Assembly: GCF_963556105.2 (NCBI RefSeq)
Contig: NZ_OY829945.1
Span: 1,000,524-1,064,523, forward strand
Source of the DNA: an uncultured Tolumonas sp.
GTDB lineage: Bacteria > Pseudomonadota > Gammaproteobacteria > Enterobacterales > Aeromonadaceae
Length of the DNA: 64,000 nucleotides
Direction of reading: 5' to 3'
Notes under the pieces: generated by a model
The model's input: only the letters and a program-made list of their open reading frames with translations
Told to the model about the DNA's origin: nothing
Databases searched by the model: none
Shown here: positions 16,958-26,289 of the stretch, piece by piece
Layout of the letters: the number at the start of each line of letters is the position of its first letter
How positions within the stretch are numbered: position 1 is the first letter of the stretch
Made by a program: the position numbers and the translations under genes

Positions 16958-19609
16958 ATGATGTTATCCGCCCCGTTTTCAAGTCTGTTATCTCATAAAA
17001 ATACGGATAGTTTGTCGGTAGCTGCTTTTGAGACGCACATCCATCAGCTATGTCAAATGATGCAGACCCTATTACATGCTGGAAAAGTGACTTTCTGGTT
17101 GCTGCATCCTGCCCGTAGTGAAGTGATCTGCTTACAAGATATTCCTCATCCTGAGCGAATCGGTCTTTCTATTCCAATTGATACGGTATCGGCGTTGTCG
17201 GACGCGTTTAACCATACCTCTGTTTTAGAATTTCCCAATGCGCATCTAGATATCCGATTGCGAAACACGCCAATTGGTCATGAACCTGTCGATATCATTA
17301 TGGCGCGCGTGGTTTGTGATGATGATACGCAAGGGATGTTGGTTTGTAGAAAAGAACAAGATCACGATTGGCCAGTAAATAGTCGCGCCTTGGTTAACCA
17401 TTTTGTCGCATTAGCTGAACAAGCGTTACTTATGCTGAAACCCGATGCGAGCGCTTGGCGACATCTCTTATGGCAACAACGGCTACATAAACTGACCTAT
17501 CAATTAGCCACCAAAACAGGACGGCTCTTTTTTACCGAGTTAGTTGAACAACTGGCCAATGAAATAGGTGCGGATGCTGTTTGGATCGGGGAATTATTGC
17601 AGGCCGGGCATGGAGCCGCGTCTGTGCGTATTATTGCCGGTTGTGGTGCCACAATTGCATTAGAACATCATCGTTATCCCTTGCAAGAAAGTAGTTGTCG
17701 TCTGCTTTATCTGGCTGATGATTGGATCATCCAATCGATGCCTGATTTACCGGCAACGATGCTGATCCAACCAAAATGGCTGATTGCAGTGCCACTACGG
17801 CATAATCAGCAACGAATCATTGGGCATCTCTCATTCACTTTTGCAGATCAGCACCCTGATCCTGATGAGCTTGTTCGAGCGCTACAACCCTTATTGACTC
17901 GTATTGAAGCTGAATTGATCCGCTATCAGGCGGAATCCGAACTGCGTCTTTCCTCAGTTGCTTTTGATACCAATAAAGGCTGCATCATCACTGATCCGAC
18001 CTTAACTATTATGCGCGTTAACCAAGCGTTTACCGACATTACCGGAATCAGCGCGGAACAGGCGATAGGTTGTGAACTAGGCAAAGAAATCTGGTCGTTC
18101 TCGGAACAGCAAGGTGATGCATTATTAAAAGGGCAGCACTGGCGTGGTGAGGTGGAGCGCAAACGGCTCAACGGCGATCTCTATCCGCAATGGGAAACGT
18201 GGACACCGGTACAGGATGAAACCAATCGTTTCAGCCATTATGTCATTAGTATTGATGATTTGACCGAACGGGTGCGGAGCAGTCAACGGATCCAGGCGCT
18301 GGCTTATTACGATGAATTAACCGGATTGGCTAATCGTCGTCGTTTACTGGAACAAGTAAACGTTTTGTTTGAACAGGCTAAAGTGCAAGATGAGGTCGGT
18401 GCTTTACTGTTTATCGATCTGGATCATTTTAAAAATATCAACGATTCGCTGGGGCATGCGGCTGGTGATTGGGTGTTACAGCAAGTTGCCGAACGGCTGA
18501 AACCCTTTTTTACTAAAAACGACGAGTTGGCTCGTTTGGGGGGCGATGAATTTGTCGCATTATTACCTGGTTTATCCAGCAACCCTCCGCAGGCAGAAAT
18601 GCATGCCACCTTATTGGCTGAACAAGTTATCGAAGCTGTTTCTGCACCTTATTATTATGCCGGACAAGTTCTGCATTTAGGTGCCAGTATTGGAATGACG
18701 TTATATCCGACTCGTCATCAGACGCCAGCTGATTTATTAAAACAAGCCGATACCGCGATGTATCAGGCAAAAGCCGATGGCCGTAGCACGGTGCGCGCGT
18801 TTGATGCCACCATGCAGCGTAAGGTGGATAAACGACTACGAATTCACAACCAGTTACGTGATGCACTACGGAATCACGAATTATCATTGCACTATCAACC
18901 GCAGCATATGGTTGCAACGGGTGAACTGATCGGCGCAGAAGCCTTGATCCGTTGGCAAATGCCGGAAGGCGGCATGATTAGCCCAATTGAATTTATTCCT
19001 ATTGCTGAAGAAACAGATCTGATCATCGATATTGGTCAATGGGTAATGGAAGAGGCATGCCATCAGTACATGCATTGGTATGCGCTGGATATTAAGCTGC
19101 CGCAATTATCTGTAAACGTGAGCGCTAAACAATTCCACCACTCTAAATTTACCGAACGTGTTTACGAAGTGCTGGATAAAACCGGCATGTTACCGGAAGC
19201 TCTGAATCTGGAAATTACCGAATCGGTGGTATTGGAAGGGCTGGAAGATACTATTCAAAAGATGACCGAACTGAAATCGATCGGGATCAGTTTTTCTATT
19301 GATGATTTCGGGACCGGATATTCATCATTGGGTTATCTGACCCGGTTGCCGGTCAATGAACTTAAAATTGATCGAACCTTTATTAAAGGCATCCCCAATG
19401 ATGTCAGTAATATGGCGATTGCGGAAGCGGTGTTAGCTATGGCACGCCATCTCGGTTTTAATGTCACGGCTGAAGGCGTGGAAACCCGTCAACAGCTGCA
19501 ATTTCTGAAGCAACAATCTTGTCATTTCTATCAAGGTTATCTGGCAAGTAAGCCGTTATCTGCCGATGTGATGTCTATCTATGCGTCAGATCATCTTCGT
19601 AAAAAATAA
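16958..19609 (+). CDS. GAF-PAS-GGDEF-EAL c-di-GMP signalling protein
   Basis: An 883-residue soluble protein. Domains in order: a region with two GAF-like segments (about 20-315), a PAS domain (about 325-440, SSVAFDTNKGCIITDP, DDLTERVRSS), a GGDEF domain (about 445-615, YDELTGLANRRRLL, RLGGDEFVALL near 525) and an EAL domain (about 625-880, IGAEALIRWQ near 660, LNLEITESVV, SIDDFGTGYSSL, LKIDRTFI, VTAEGVET). Both catalytic motifs look intact, so it could make and degrade c-di-GMP; such tandems often act mainly as phosphodiesterases. The frame starts at a GTG (16922); the ATG at 16958 is preferred for GAGCG before it. Confidence 0.92.
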   Translation: MMLSAPFSSLLSHKNTDSLSVAAFETHIHQLCQMMQTLLHAGKVTFWLLHPARSEVICLQDIPHPERIGLSIPIDTVSALSDAFNHTSVLEFPNAHLDIRLRNTPIGHEPVDIIMARVVCDDDTQGMLVCRKEQDHDWPVNSRALVNHFVALAEQALLMLKPDASAWRHLLWQQRLHKLTYQLATKTGRLFFTELVEQLANEIGADAVWIGELLQAGHGAASVRIIAGCGATIALEHHRYPLQESSCRLLYLADDWIIQSMPDLPATMLIQPKWLIAVPLRHNQQRIIGHLSFTFADQHPDPDELVRALQPLLTRIEAELIRYQAESELRLSSVAFDTNKGCIITDPTLTIMRVNQAFTDITGISAEQAIGCELGKEIWSFSEQQGDALLKGQHWRGEVERKRLNGDLYPQWETWTPVQDETNRFSHYVISIDDLTERVRSSQRIQALAYYDELTGLANRRRLLEQVNVLFEQAKVQDEVGALLFIDLDHFKNINDSLGHAAGDWVLQQVAERLKPFFTKNDELARLGGDEFVALLPGLSSNPPQAEMHATLLAEQVIEAVSAPYYYAGQVLHLGASIGMTLYPTRHQTPADLLKQADTAMYQAKADGRSTVRAFDATMQRKVDKRLRIHNQLRDALRNHELSLHYQPQHMVATGELIGAEALIRWQMPEGGMISPIEFIPIAEETDLIIDIGQWVMEEACHQYMHWYALDIKLPQLSVNVSAKQFHHSKFTERVYEVLDKTGMLPEALNLEITESVVLEGLEDTIQKMTELKSIGISFSIDDFGTGYSSLGYLTRLPVNELKIDRTFIKGIPNDVSNMAIAEAVLAMARHLGFNVTAEGVETRQQLQFLKQQSCHFYQGYLASKPLSADVMSIYASDHLRKK

Positions 19610-19720
19610 GTCTGCCAGTAAGCAGTAAATTCGCTATCAGCACCTTGAGGCTGAGTTTATAATCTTTCGGTTACAGCCGGAGTTGTGCTGTTGTTAATAC
19701 CCGGAATGGATTGTATTTTC

Positions 19721-21637
19721 ATGAAAACGCGAATAGTTGTGCTATTACTCGGTAGTTTGATGGCATTCAATGTCATGGCATCATCTTCTTTGACTGCTGA
19801 ACGCACCCGCTTTACGACCATATTGCAACAACTCAAAAACGGCAATTTCAGCTCGCTGGCTTCTGCGAAAGAAGAGCTAGCTGACTATCCGCTATTACCT
19901 TATCTTGATTATTATGCGCTCTCCACGTCGCCGGATATCACTCGTTTGAATGAGGTGCAGCATTTTGTTGCGCAATATCCGCAAAGTTATCTCGCCAGCC
20001 GGCTGACAGAAAGTTATGCCTATCTGTTGATGCAAAACAATCTGTGGAAAGAATATTTACAACTGCAGCCGACCGAACCGCAATCGATGACGTTACGTTG
20101 CGCTTGGTATATGGCGCAATATCAAACCGGGCAAACAGATAAAGCCGCTGAATTTGCTCGTAGCATCTGGTTTTATGGCCATTCTCGCCCAGCCACCTGT
20201 GACAGCTTATTTTCATTATGGAAACAAGCGGGTGGAATGACAGAAGAAGATATATGGCAACGTATGGTTCTCGCGTTTAAAGCAGACGAACCTCGGTTGA
20301 TGAACCATCTGCTGCAACAAATGACGAGCAGCAATAATATTTTTTACGCCAGTAAACTGATTTCTGTGTATGCGCAGCCAGAAAAGGTCGAAACGTTATT
20401 ACCCGTCGCCAGTGACAGTAAAACCCGACAAATTGCCGGTTTAGCGTTACAACGCTGGGCGGATAACAGCACTGAAGCTGTGTTATCGCGTTATTTGGGC
20501 ATAAAAGCGCGTTATCAGCTCAGTGAAGCCGATTTGGTTGCTGTTAAAACCCAAATCGCCCGTGACATGATGTTGGAACGCATTAAAACCTCCCGTTCGT
20601 GGCTAGATAATAGCCTGCTGCAATTACGGGACAATTCTTTGCTGGAACTGCGCGTTCGTTTAGCACTGGCAGAAATGGACTGGCCAGCCATTAAAAAATG
20701 GATCAACCTGATGCCGCGTGCCGGACGCGATGATATCCACTGGTCATATTGGTTAGCGCGCGCGGAACAGCAGCTGGGTAATAAAGCGCATGCCAACGCT
20801 CTGTTCCAGCAAGCCAGTTATGATCGCAGTTATTACGGTTTTATGGCCGCGATTCAGTCGGGAATGCCGATCCATATTACCGAAGATAATTTGGAACCAG
20901 AGTATGACTGGCGTGAGGCAACCCGGTTATGGCCGGCGTTACTGCGTATTGAAGAGCTGATTGCGTTAGATGAAACCGGTATGGCGCGTAATGAATGGCT
21001 GTTTCTGCTCGATCAATCACCTTATGAAAACAAACTACAGTTAGGGCTGGTAGCACAACAGCGTGGCTGGGCGCATCTGGGCATTCAGGCCAGCATTCGC
21101 GCCAAAGCAAAAAATGCCCTGTCTTTGCGTTTTCCGACGCCGAAACAGTCGATGTTTTCCCGTTATGCCAAAGCCCGTGATGTTGATGCCAGTTTGTTGT
21201 ATGCATTGGCGCGTCAGGAAAGTGCGATGTATGAACGTGCACAGTCACAAGTCGGGGCATCTGGTCTGATGCAACTGATGCCGGCAACTGCGGCTCTGAC
21301 AGCGAAAAAATTAGGGGAAACACCGCCATCGCCTTCTTCGTTGACGAATGCCGACACCAACATTCGGTTGGGTAGTGCTTATATCAAAGGCTTGCTCGAT
21401 CAATATGATGGCAACCGTGTATTGGCGGCGGCGGCCTATAATGCGGGCCCAGGTCGGGTGCGTAAATGGCGTAATCAAAGTAATGGTCAACCGGTAGATT
21501 TATGGGTAGAAAATATTCCGTATAAAGAAACCCGTAATTATGTGCAGAACGTGATGGTCTTTAATGCCATTTATCAGGAACGTCTGAACCAGCCGGTTGA
21601 TTTTTTGAGCGACAGTGAACGTCGACTGCGTTATTAA
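19721..21637 (+). CDS. slt: Soluble lytic murein transglycosylase (Slt70 type)
   Basis: Cleaves the glycan strand of peptidoglycan in the periplasm, leaving 1,6-anhydromuramic ends. The protein is 638 residues: signal peptide (MKTRIVVLLLGSLM, ending in an AXA-like VMAS), a long alpha-helical superhelix of repeats to about residue 450, and a lysozyme-like domain. There LYALARQESAMYERAQSQVG supplies the catalytic Glu at about residue 500, followed by ASGLMQLMPATA and AYNAGPGRVRKW. An in-frame TTG start 12 codons earlier is rejected because it would spoil the signal peptide. The length is close to E. coli Slt70. Confidence 0.95.
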   Translation: MKTRIVVLLLGSLMAFNVMASSSLTAERTRFTTILQQLKNGNFSSLASAKEELADYPLLPYLDYYALSTSPDITRLNEVQHFVAQYPQSYLASRLTESYAYLLMQNNLWKEYLQLQPTEPQSMTLRCAWYMAQYQTGQTDKAAEFARSIWFYGHSRPATCDSLFSLWKQAGGMTEEDIWQRMVLAFKADEPRLMNHLLQQMTSSNNIFYASKLISVYAQPEKVETLLPVASDSKTRQIAGLALQRWADNSTEAVLSRYLGIKARYQLSEADLVAVKTQIARDMMLERIKTSRSWLDNSLLQLRDNSLLELRVRLALAEMDWPAIKKWINLMPRAGRDDIHWSYWLARAEQQLGNKAHANALFQQASYDRSYYGFMAAIQSGMPIHITEDNLEPEYDWREATRLWPALLRIEELIALDETGMARNEWLFLLDQSPYENKLQLGLVAQQRGWAHLGIQASIRAKAKNALSLRFPTPKQSMFSRYAKARDVDASLLYALARQESAMYERAQSQVGASGLMQLMPATAALTAKKLGETPPSPSSLTNADTNIRLGSAYIKGLLDQYDGNRVLAAAAYNAGPGRVRKWRNQSNGQPVDLWVENIPYKETRNYVQNVMVFNAIYQERLNQPVDFLSDSERRLRY

Positions 21638-21653
21638 CTAGTCAGGAGCCAGC

Positions 21654-22466
21654 ATGACTCGCGATATTTCCATTATTGGTCTTGGCTGGCTTGGATGGCC
21701 ACTGGCAAAACAATTGATGGCCAGTGGTTACAACGTACGGGGTTCAGTCACCTCAATTGCCAAACAACAGCAATTATTGGCCGAGTTACCTGAGATGAAT
21801 GTGCACTGTTGGCAAGCTGATGAACAAGCGGCATTGCCTGAAGCTTTGCTTGCTCCAGTGATGATCATCACCATCCCACCGGGAAAACTCAGTCATTACT
21901 TCTTAGCATTACAGTCGTTGGTTTCACAAGCCAGACAACACGGTGTAGAGCGACTGATTTATATCAGTTCGACCTCGGTTTATGGTGGTACGGGGTGTTG
22001 TGACGAAACCACGCCATTGCAACCAGAAACGGCACAAGCAGCCACACTCGTGCAAGTTGAGCAGTGCGTACAACAAGCTGGATTTATGTGCTGGAACATA
22101 TTGCGACCGTCCGGTCTCATTGGTCCGGGTCGTTATCCGGGGCGTTTTCTGAGTGGTAAAACACTGGATGCCGGTGGCCGAGTCGTTAATTTAGTACATC
22201 AGCGTGATGTGATCGGGGTCATCATGGCTTTATTAAAGCAGCCTCACAGCGGCATATTTAATCTGGCGGCACCTGATCATCCAACCCGGGCCACCTTTTA
22301 TCAGCAGGCCTGCCAACTAGCCGAATTACCACTACCGCTGTTTAGTGATATGAACGATGACGGCAAAATGATCTGTGCGGATAAAGTGGAAACAGAACTG
22401 GGTTACCATTATCAAATTCACGATCTTCTCTTATGGTTGCAACAAGTTGCTGCAGGTGAGCAATGA
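21654..22466 (+). CDS. NAD(P)-binding SDR/epimerase-like protein, YeeZ-like
   Basis: A 270-residue extended short-chain dehydrogenase-like protein. It opens ISIIGLGWLGWPLAKQLMAS with a GxGxxG-type dinucleotide site and contains RLIYISSTSVYGGTG, the active-site Ser region, and NILRPSGLIGPGR. The family includes E. coli YeeZ, of unknown substrate. The usual YxxxK pair is not obvious, so catalysis is uncertain. It begins 17 bases after slt and overlaps the next gene by four bases (ATGA), so the three are likely co-transcribed. Confidence 0.82.
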   Translation: MTRDISIIGLGWLGWPLAKQLMASGYNVRGSVTSIAKQQQLLAELPEMNVHCWQADEQAALPEALLAPVMIITIPPGKLSHYFLALQSLVSQARQHGVERLIYISSTSVYGGTGCCDETTPLQPETAQAATLVQVEQCVQQAGFMCWNILRPSGLIGPGRYPGRFLSGKTLDAGGRVVNLVHQRDVIGVIMALLKQPHSGIFNLAAPDHPTRATFYQQACQLAELPLPLFSDMNDDGKMICADKVETELGYHYQIHDLLLWLQQVAAGEQ

Positions 22467-23308
22467 GATTGCCTTTTTTTGTTGTTGCCATCATTGCGGT
22501 ATTTCTGAGCGGATGTTTAGAGATCCCATCGCAGGAAACCTTATCGACCAATGTGGGGCCACGGCTGGTTGACCGTTGTCCGCTCGTGGTTCCGGCTACG
22601 CGTCAGCAGGTCAATGGTTTTGCTTCAAGCTTTCGGTTAACCACTTGGAATTTGCATAAATTTCAGCGTGCAAATTGGCAAAAACAAGCCACGGTTTTAG
22701 CACAGCACAGCGACATCTTGTTGTTTCAGGAAGCGATGGAGCGACCTGCGTTAAGCCAGTTGTTACAACAAGCGCATTTTAACTGGCAGCAAGTGCAGGC
22801 ATTTAGGTTGGAAGGCGAAGTAACCGGAGTGTTAAATGCCTCATCTGTACCGGCATTATATAACTGCTCATTACGTGAATTAGAGCCGGTGAGCCGTATT
22901 CCTAAATCTGCATTGGTGACACTCTATCCACTAGCGGAGAGTAGCTACCCATTACTGGCGATTAATGTGCATGGTATCAACTTTGAATTATCGATGGCGG
23001 CTTATCACCGGCAGATGGAGCGCATATTCCTGCTTGCAAAAGGTTACCCAGGCCCGGTTGTCTTAGCGGGGGATTTTGCAACCTGGGGCGATAGACGTAG
23101 TGCGTATTTGTTAACGCTGGCCAGACAAAGTGGTTTTGATGAAGCGCTGCCAATGCCTGATTTACGGGCGTTGGTGATGTCGAGGCCGGTAGATCATATT
23201 TTTTACCGCAAATTACTGTTAAAAACAGTGGGTAATCAAGCGACGAATACTTCTGATCATAACCCGCTCTGGGCCGAATTTTCGGTGATCAGAAATCAAG
23301 TCAAATAA
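22463..23308 (+). CDS. Endonuclease/exonuclease/phosphatase-fold lipoprotein, YafD-like
   Basis: A 281-residue protein with an N-terminal signal and lipobox (VFLSGC, Cys about residue 18), so probably anchored in a membrane facing the periplasm. The fold is that of metal-dependent phosphodiesterases: RLTTWNLHKFQ (Asn), DILLFQEAM (Glu), VVLAGDFATWGD (Asp and, in place of Asn, Ala), VDHIFYR and NTSDHNPLWAEF (Asp-His). The substitution GDFAT for the usual GDFN/GDLN may affect activity. Substrate unknown. It is translationally coupled to the SDR gene before it. Confidence 0.82.
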   Translation: MRLPFFVVAIIAVFLSGCLEIPSQETLSTNVGPRLVDRCPLVVPATRQQVNGFASSFRLTTWNLHKFQRANWQKQATVLAQHSDILLFQEAMERPALSQLLQQAHFNWQQVQAFRLEGEVTGVLNASSVPALYNCSLRELEPVSRIPKSALVTLYPLAESSYPLLAINVHGINFELSMAAYHRQMERIFLLAKGYPGPVVLAGDFATWGDRRSAYLLTLARQSGFDEALPMPDLRALVMSRPVDHIFYRKLLLKTVGNQATNTSDHNPLWAEFSVIRNQVK

Positions 23309-23360
23309 GAAAGGAGCAATATCCTTTTACTCTATATGGTTAAAAAATAACCATCGCCAA

Positions 23361-23396
23361 GGCGGATTACACGGGCTATAATCCGCCGCCATTTTT
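23361..23396 (+). terminator. Intrinsic terminator before ygiQ
   Basis: GGCGGATTA and TAATCCGCC pair perfectly (9 bp, 9-base loop) and a T5 run follows shortly after. It ends the slt-SDR-lipoprotein unit. Confidence 0.75.
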
Positions 23397-23416
23397 CTCT
23401 GTGATGTAAATAGAAT

Positions 23417-25774
23417 ATGACCCAACCAGAAACCTTACTGTTTGATTATCCGAAATATTGGGCGGAATGCTTTGGGCCTGCGCCGTTTCTGCCCATGTCC
23501 CGCAGTGAGATGGATCAACTCGGTTGGGACAGTTGCGATATTATTGTGGTCTGCGGTGATGCCTATGTTGATCATCCGAGTTTCGGTATGGCGATTGTTG
23601 GCCGTTTTCTGGAAGCACAGGGGTTCCGCGTTGGTTTGATCTGTCAGCCAGATTGGAACAATAAAAACGACTTCATGAAGCTGGGTAAACCGAATCTGTT
23701 TTTCGGGGTCAGCGCCGGCAACATGGATTCGATGATCAACCGTTATACCGCGGATAAAAAATTACGTCACGATGACGCTTATACACCAAATAATGAAGGT
23801 GGTAAGCGCCCGGATCGTGCCACCTTGGTTTATTCTCAGCGCTGTAAAGAAGCCTATAAAGATGTGCCAGTGGTGTTAGGGGGTATTGAAGCCTCGCTGC
23901 GTCGTATTGGTCACTACGATTACTGGTCGGAAACCATTCGCCGTTCGGTGCTGGTCGATGCTAAAGCCGATCTGCTGGTATTCGGTAACGCGGAACGTCC
24001 GTTAACTGAAATTGCGCATCGTTTTGCCCGCGGTGAAACCGTCGCTGATATGCAGGATATTCGCGGCACGGCGGTGATCAGAAAAGGGCCACTACCGGAA
24101 TGGAAAGGCGTCGACTCTTCACGGTTAGATCAAATTGGTCATATTGATCCGATCCCAAATCCGTATATGGAAAATGCGCCTTGCGCAACCGATGCCGCTG
24201 TTGAGCCCGAAAAACCGAAAGCGGTGGTGGTGCAGCCACCAAAACCGAAGCCATGGGAAAAAACCTATGTGCTGCTGCCTTCGTATGAAAAAGTAAAAGC
24301 CGATCGGGTGTTGTACGCTCACACTTCGCGAATTTTACATCACGAAACTAATCCGGGTTGTGCGCGAGCGCTGTTGCAGCAGCATGGCGATAAAACATTG
24401 TGGGTGAACCCACCCGCATTACCGTTGAATACTGAAGAGATGGATTGGGTGTTTGCCTTACCCTTCCAGCGTGTGCCGCATCCATCGTATAAAGGCGCGA
24501 AAATTCCCGCCTACGACATGATCAAAACTTCCGTGAATATCATGCGTGGTTGTTTTGGTGGCTGTTCATTCTGCTCAATCACCGAGCATGAAGGGCGTCA
24601 GATCCAAAGCCGTTCGCATGAATCGATTTTGACTGAGATTGAAGAGATCCGCGATAAAGTGCCGGGTTTTACCGGTGTGATTTCCGATCTGGGTGGCCCG
24701 ACTGCCAACATGTATAAGCTGCGCTGTAAGAGCCCTCGCGCGGAAGAAACCTGCCGTCGTGCCTCGTGCGTGTTCCCAAGCATCTGTCCACATATGGACA
24801 CCGACCACACGCCAACGATTGAACTGTATCGCAAAGCGCGTGATCTGAAAGGCATCAAGAAGATCCTGATTGCATCGGGTGTGCGTTACGATCTGGCGGT
24901 ACAAGATCCGCGTTATGTGCGCGAATTGGTGAAACACCATGTCGGCGGTTATCTAAAAATTGCCCCGGAACATACCGAAGAAGGCCCATTATCGAAGATG
25001 ATGAAGCCGGGTATGGGCAGTTATTACAAATTCAAAGAGCTGTTTGATAAATATTCCAAGGAAGCGGGAAAAGAGCAGTTCCTGATCCCGTATTTTATTG
25101 CCGCCCATCCGGGTACCACCGATGAAGATATGGTGAATCTGGCGTTGTGGCTCAAGCAAAATAACTTCCGTCTGGATCAGGTGCAAAACTTCTACCCGTC
25201 ACCGCTGGCAAACGCGACGACCATGTATTACACCGAGCTCGATCCGCTGCATAAGATCGATTACAAGTCGGATAAAATGTTTGTTGCAAAAGGCGAGATC
25301 CGTCGTCGCTTCCACAAAGCAGTGTTGCGTTATCACGACCCGGCGAACTGGCCGAAACTGCGCGAAGAGTTCATGGCGCGCGGTTGGGGTCATCTGATTG
25401 GTAAAGGGCCGGGTTGTCTGATCCCCGAAGAGAGCAAAACACCAAGCCGTCAGCGTAAATTGGCCACAATGCAGAAAACCGGTCAGATCGCTCTGACGCG
25501 TCATTTACCGATGGAACAGCAACGTCGTTCAGCAGATGACAGCCATAAAGCAAAACCAGCTGGCAACAATGGTAAACGCCCGGCAAGTAATAAAAAGCCG
25601 GTGTTAGCGAAACCTGTTGCAGGCGCTTCAGCCCAAGGTAAACCGGCCCAAGGGAAAGCGACTCATGGTAAACCTGCGCACGGTAAATCGTCAGCCAATG
25701 GCAAACCGGCAGCACAACGCCCAGCGGCAAGTAGCCAACGTCAGCAAGGTGGTGGGGCTTCACGCGCCCGTTAA
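23417..25774 (+). CDS. ygiQ: YgiQ family radical SAM protein
   Basis: A 785-residue radical S-adenosylmethionine protein. The cluster-binding motif [10 protein letters not shown] (CxxxCxxC) is at about residue 380, after [11 protein letters not shown]. The N-terminal part matches UPF0313/YgiQ ([32 protein letters not shown]). The reaction of the family is unknown. The last 90 residues form a low-complexity basic tail rich in Gly, Lys, Pro, Ala and Gln with loose repeats such as [19 protein letters not shown], likely disordered. A terminator precedes the gene, so it probably has its own promoter. Confidence 0.93.
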   Translation: MTQPETLLFDYPKYWAECFGPAPFLPMSRSEMDQLGWDSCDIIVVCGDAYVDHPSFGMAIVGRFLEAQGFRVGLICQPDWNNKNDFMKLGKPNLFFGVSAGNMDSMINRYTADKKLRHDDAYTPNNEGGKRPDRATLVYSQRCKEAYKDVPVVLGGIEASLRRIGHYDYWSETIRRSVLVDAKADLLVFGNAERPLTEIAHRFARGETVADMQDIRGTAVIRKGPLPEWKGVDSSRLDQIGHIDPIPNPYMENAPCATDAAVEPEKPKAVVVQPPKPKPWEKTYVLLPSYEKVKADRVLYAHTSRILHHETNPGCARALLQQHGDKTLWVNPPALPLNTEEMDWVFALPFQRVPHPSYKGAKIPAYDMIKTSVNIMRGCFGGCSFCSITEHEGRQIQSRSHESILTEIEEIRDKVPGFTGVISDLGGPTANMYKLRCKSPRAEETCRRASCVFPSICPHMDTDHTPTIELYRKARDLKGIKKILIASGVRYDLAVQDPRYVRELVKHHVGGYLKIAPEHTEEGPLSKMMKPGMGSYYKFKELFDKYSKEAGKEQFLIPYFIAAHPGTTDEDMVNLALWLKQNNFRLDQVQNFYPSPLANATTMYYTELDPLHKIDYKSDKMFVAKGEIRRRFHKAVLRYHDPANWPKLREEFMARGWGHLIGKGPGCLIPEESKTPSRQRKLATMQKTGQIALTRHLPMEQQRRSADDSHKAKPAGNNGKRPASNKKPVLAKPVAGASAQGKPAQGKATHGKPAHGKSSANGKPAAQRPAASSQRQQGGGASRAR

Positions 25775-25833
25775 TGGGCGCTATTCTGGCAGGCGGGTAT
25801 TCAGATAAGTTGTTAATCAGATAGGTTATTAAC

Positions 25834-26289
25834 ATGCGTACATGGATCAACCGCCTGCTGTTGTTAGTCAGTTTTGTCAGTGTCAGTGTTTGGGCTGCCA
25901 CGGAAGATAGTGCGTTGACACTGGCTGATCTGATCGGTGGCAAACAGCAATTCAATCTGTTCAGTCATCAGGTGTTGAATAAGATGATCCGTCAGCAACC
26001 CGAGCTGGCACGTTATCAACCGGTGGTACAGAAATGGGGTAAGGAAAATCTGACTTGGGCGCGTATGCGTACTGAGTTAGCTATCGCCTACCATGCTCAT
26101 TTTACCGAGCAGGAGATCCAACAGATGATCCTGTTTTTCCGCACGGCGGCCGGGCAAAAATATCTGCGTTATTCTCCGTTATTGCAGGAAGAAACGGTGA
26201 CTATCGGTCAACGTATTACGCATGAACAGCAGCCGAAATTACTGGAAATGTTGCAACAGGCCAGACAAAATTCTTCATCCAGCCACTGA
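25834..26289 (+). CDS. DUF2059 family secreted protein
   Basis: A 151-residue protein with a signal peptide ending near VWAAT (residue about 22). The mature part is helical: ELAIAYHAHFTEQEIQQMIL and FFRTAAGQKYL are the typical DUF2059 stretch. The function is unknown; it is probably periplasmic. Its last 15 bases overlap the end of the convergent EAL-CBS-GGDEF gene. Confidence 0.8.
   Translation: MRTWINRLLLLVSFVSVSVWAATEDSALTLADLIGGKQQFNLFSHQVLNKMIRQQPELARYQPVVQKWGKENLTWARMRTELAIAYHAHFTEQEIQQMILFFRTAAGQKYLRYSPLLQEETVTIGQRITHEQQPKLLEMLQQARQNSSSSH

Noticed and set aside
23377-23382. TATAAT -10 box for ygiQ
   Set aside because: It lies inside the terminator stem and no -35 box is found at the right distance.
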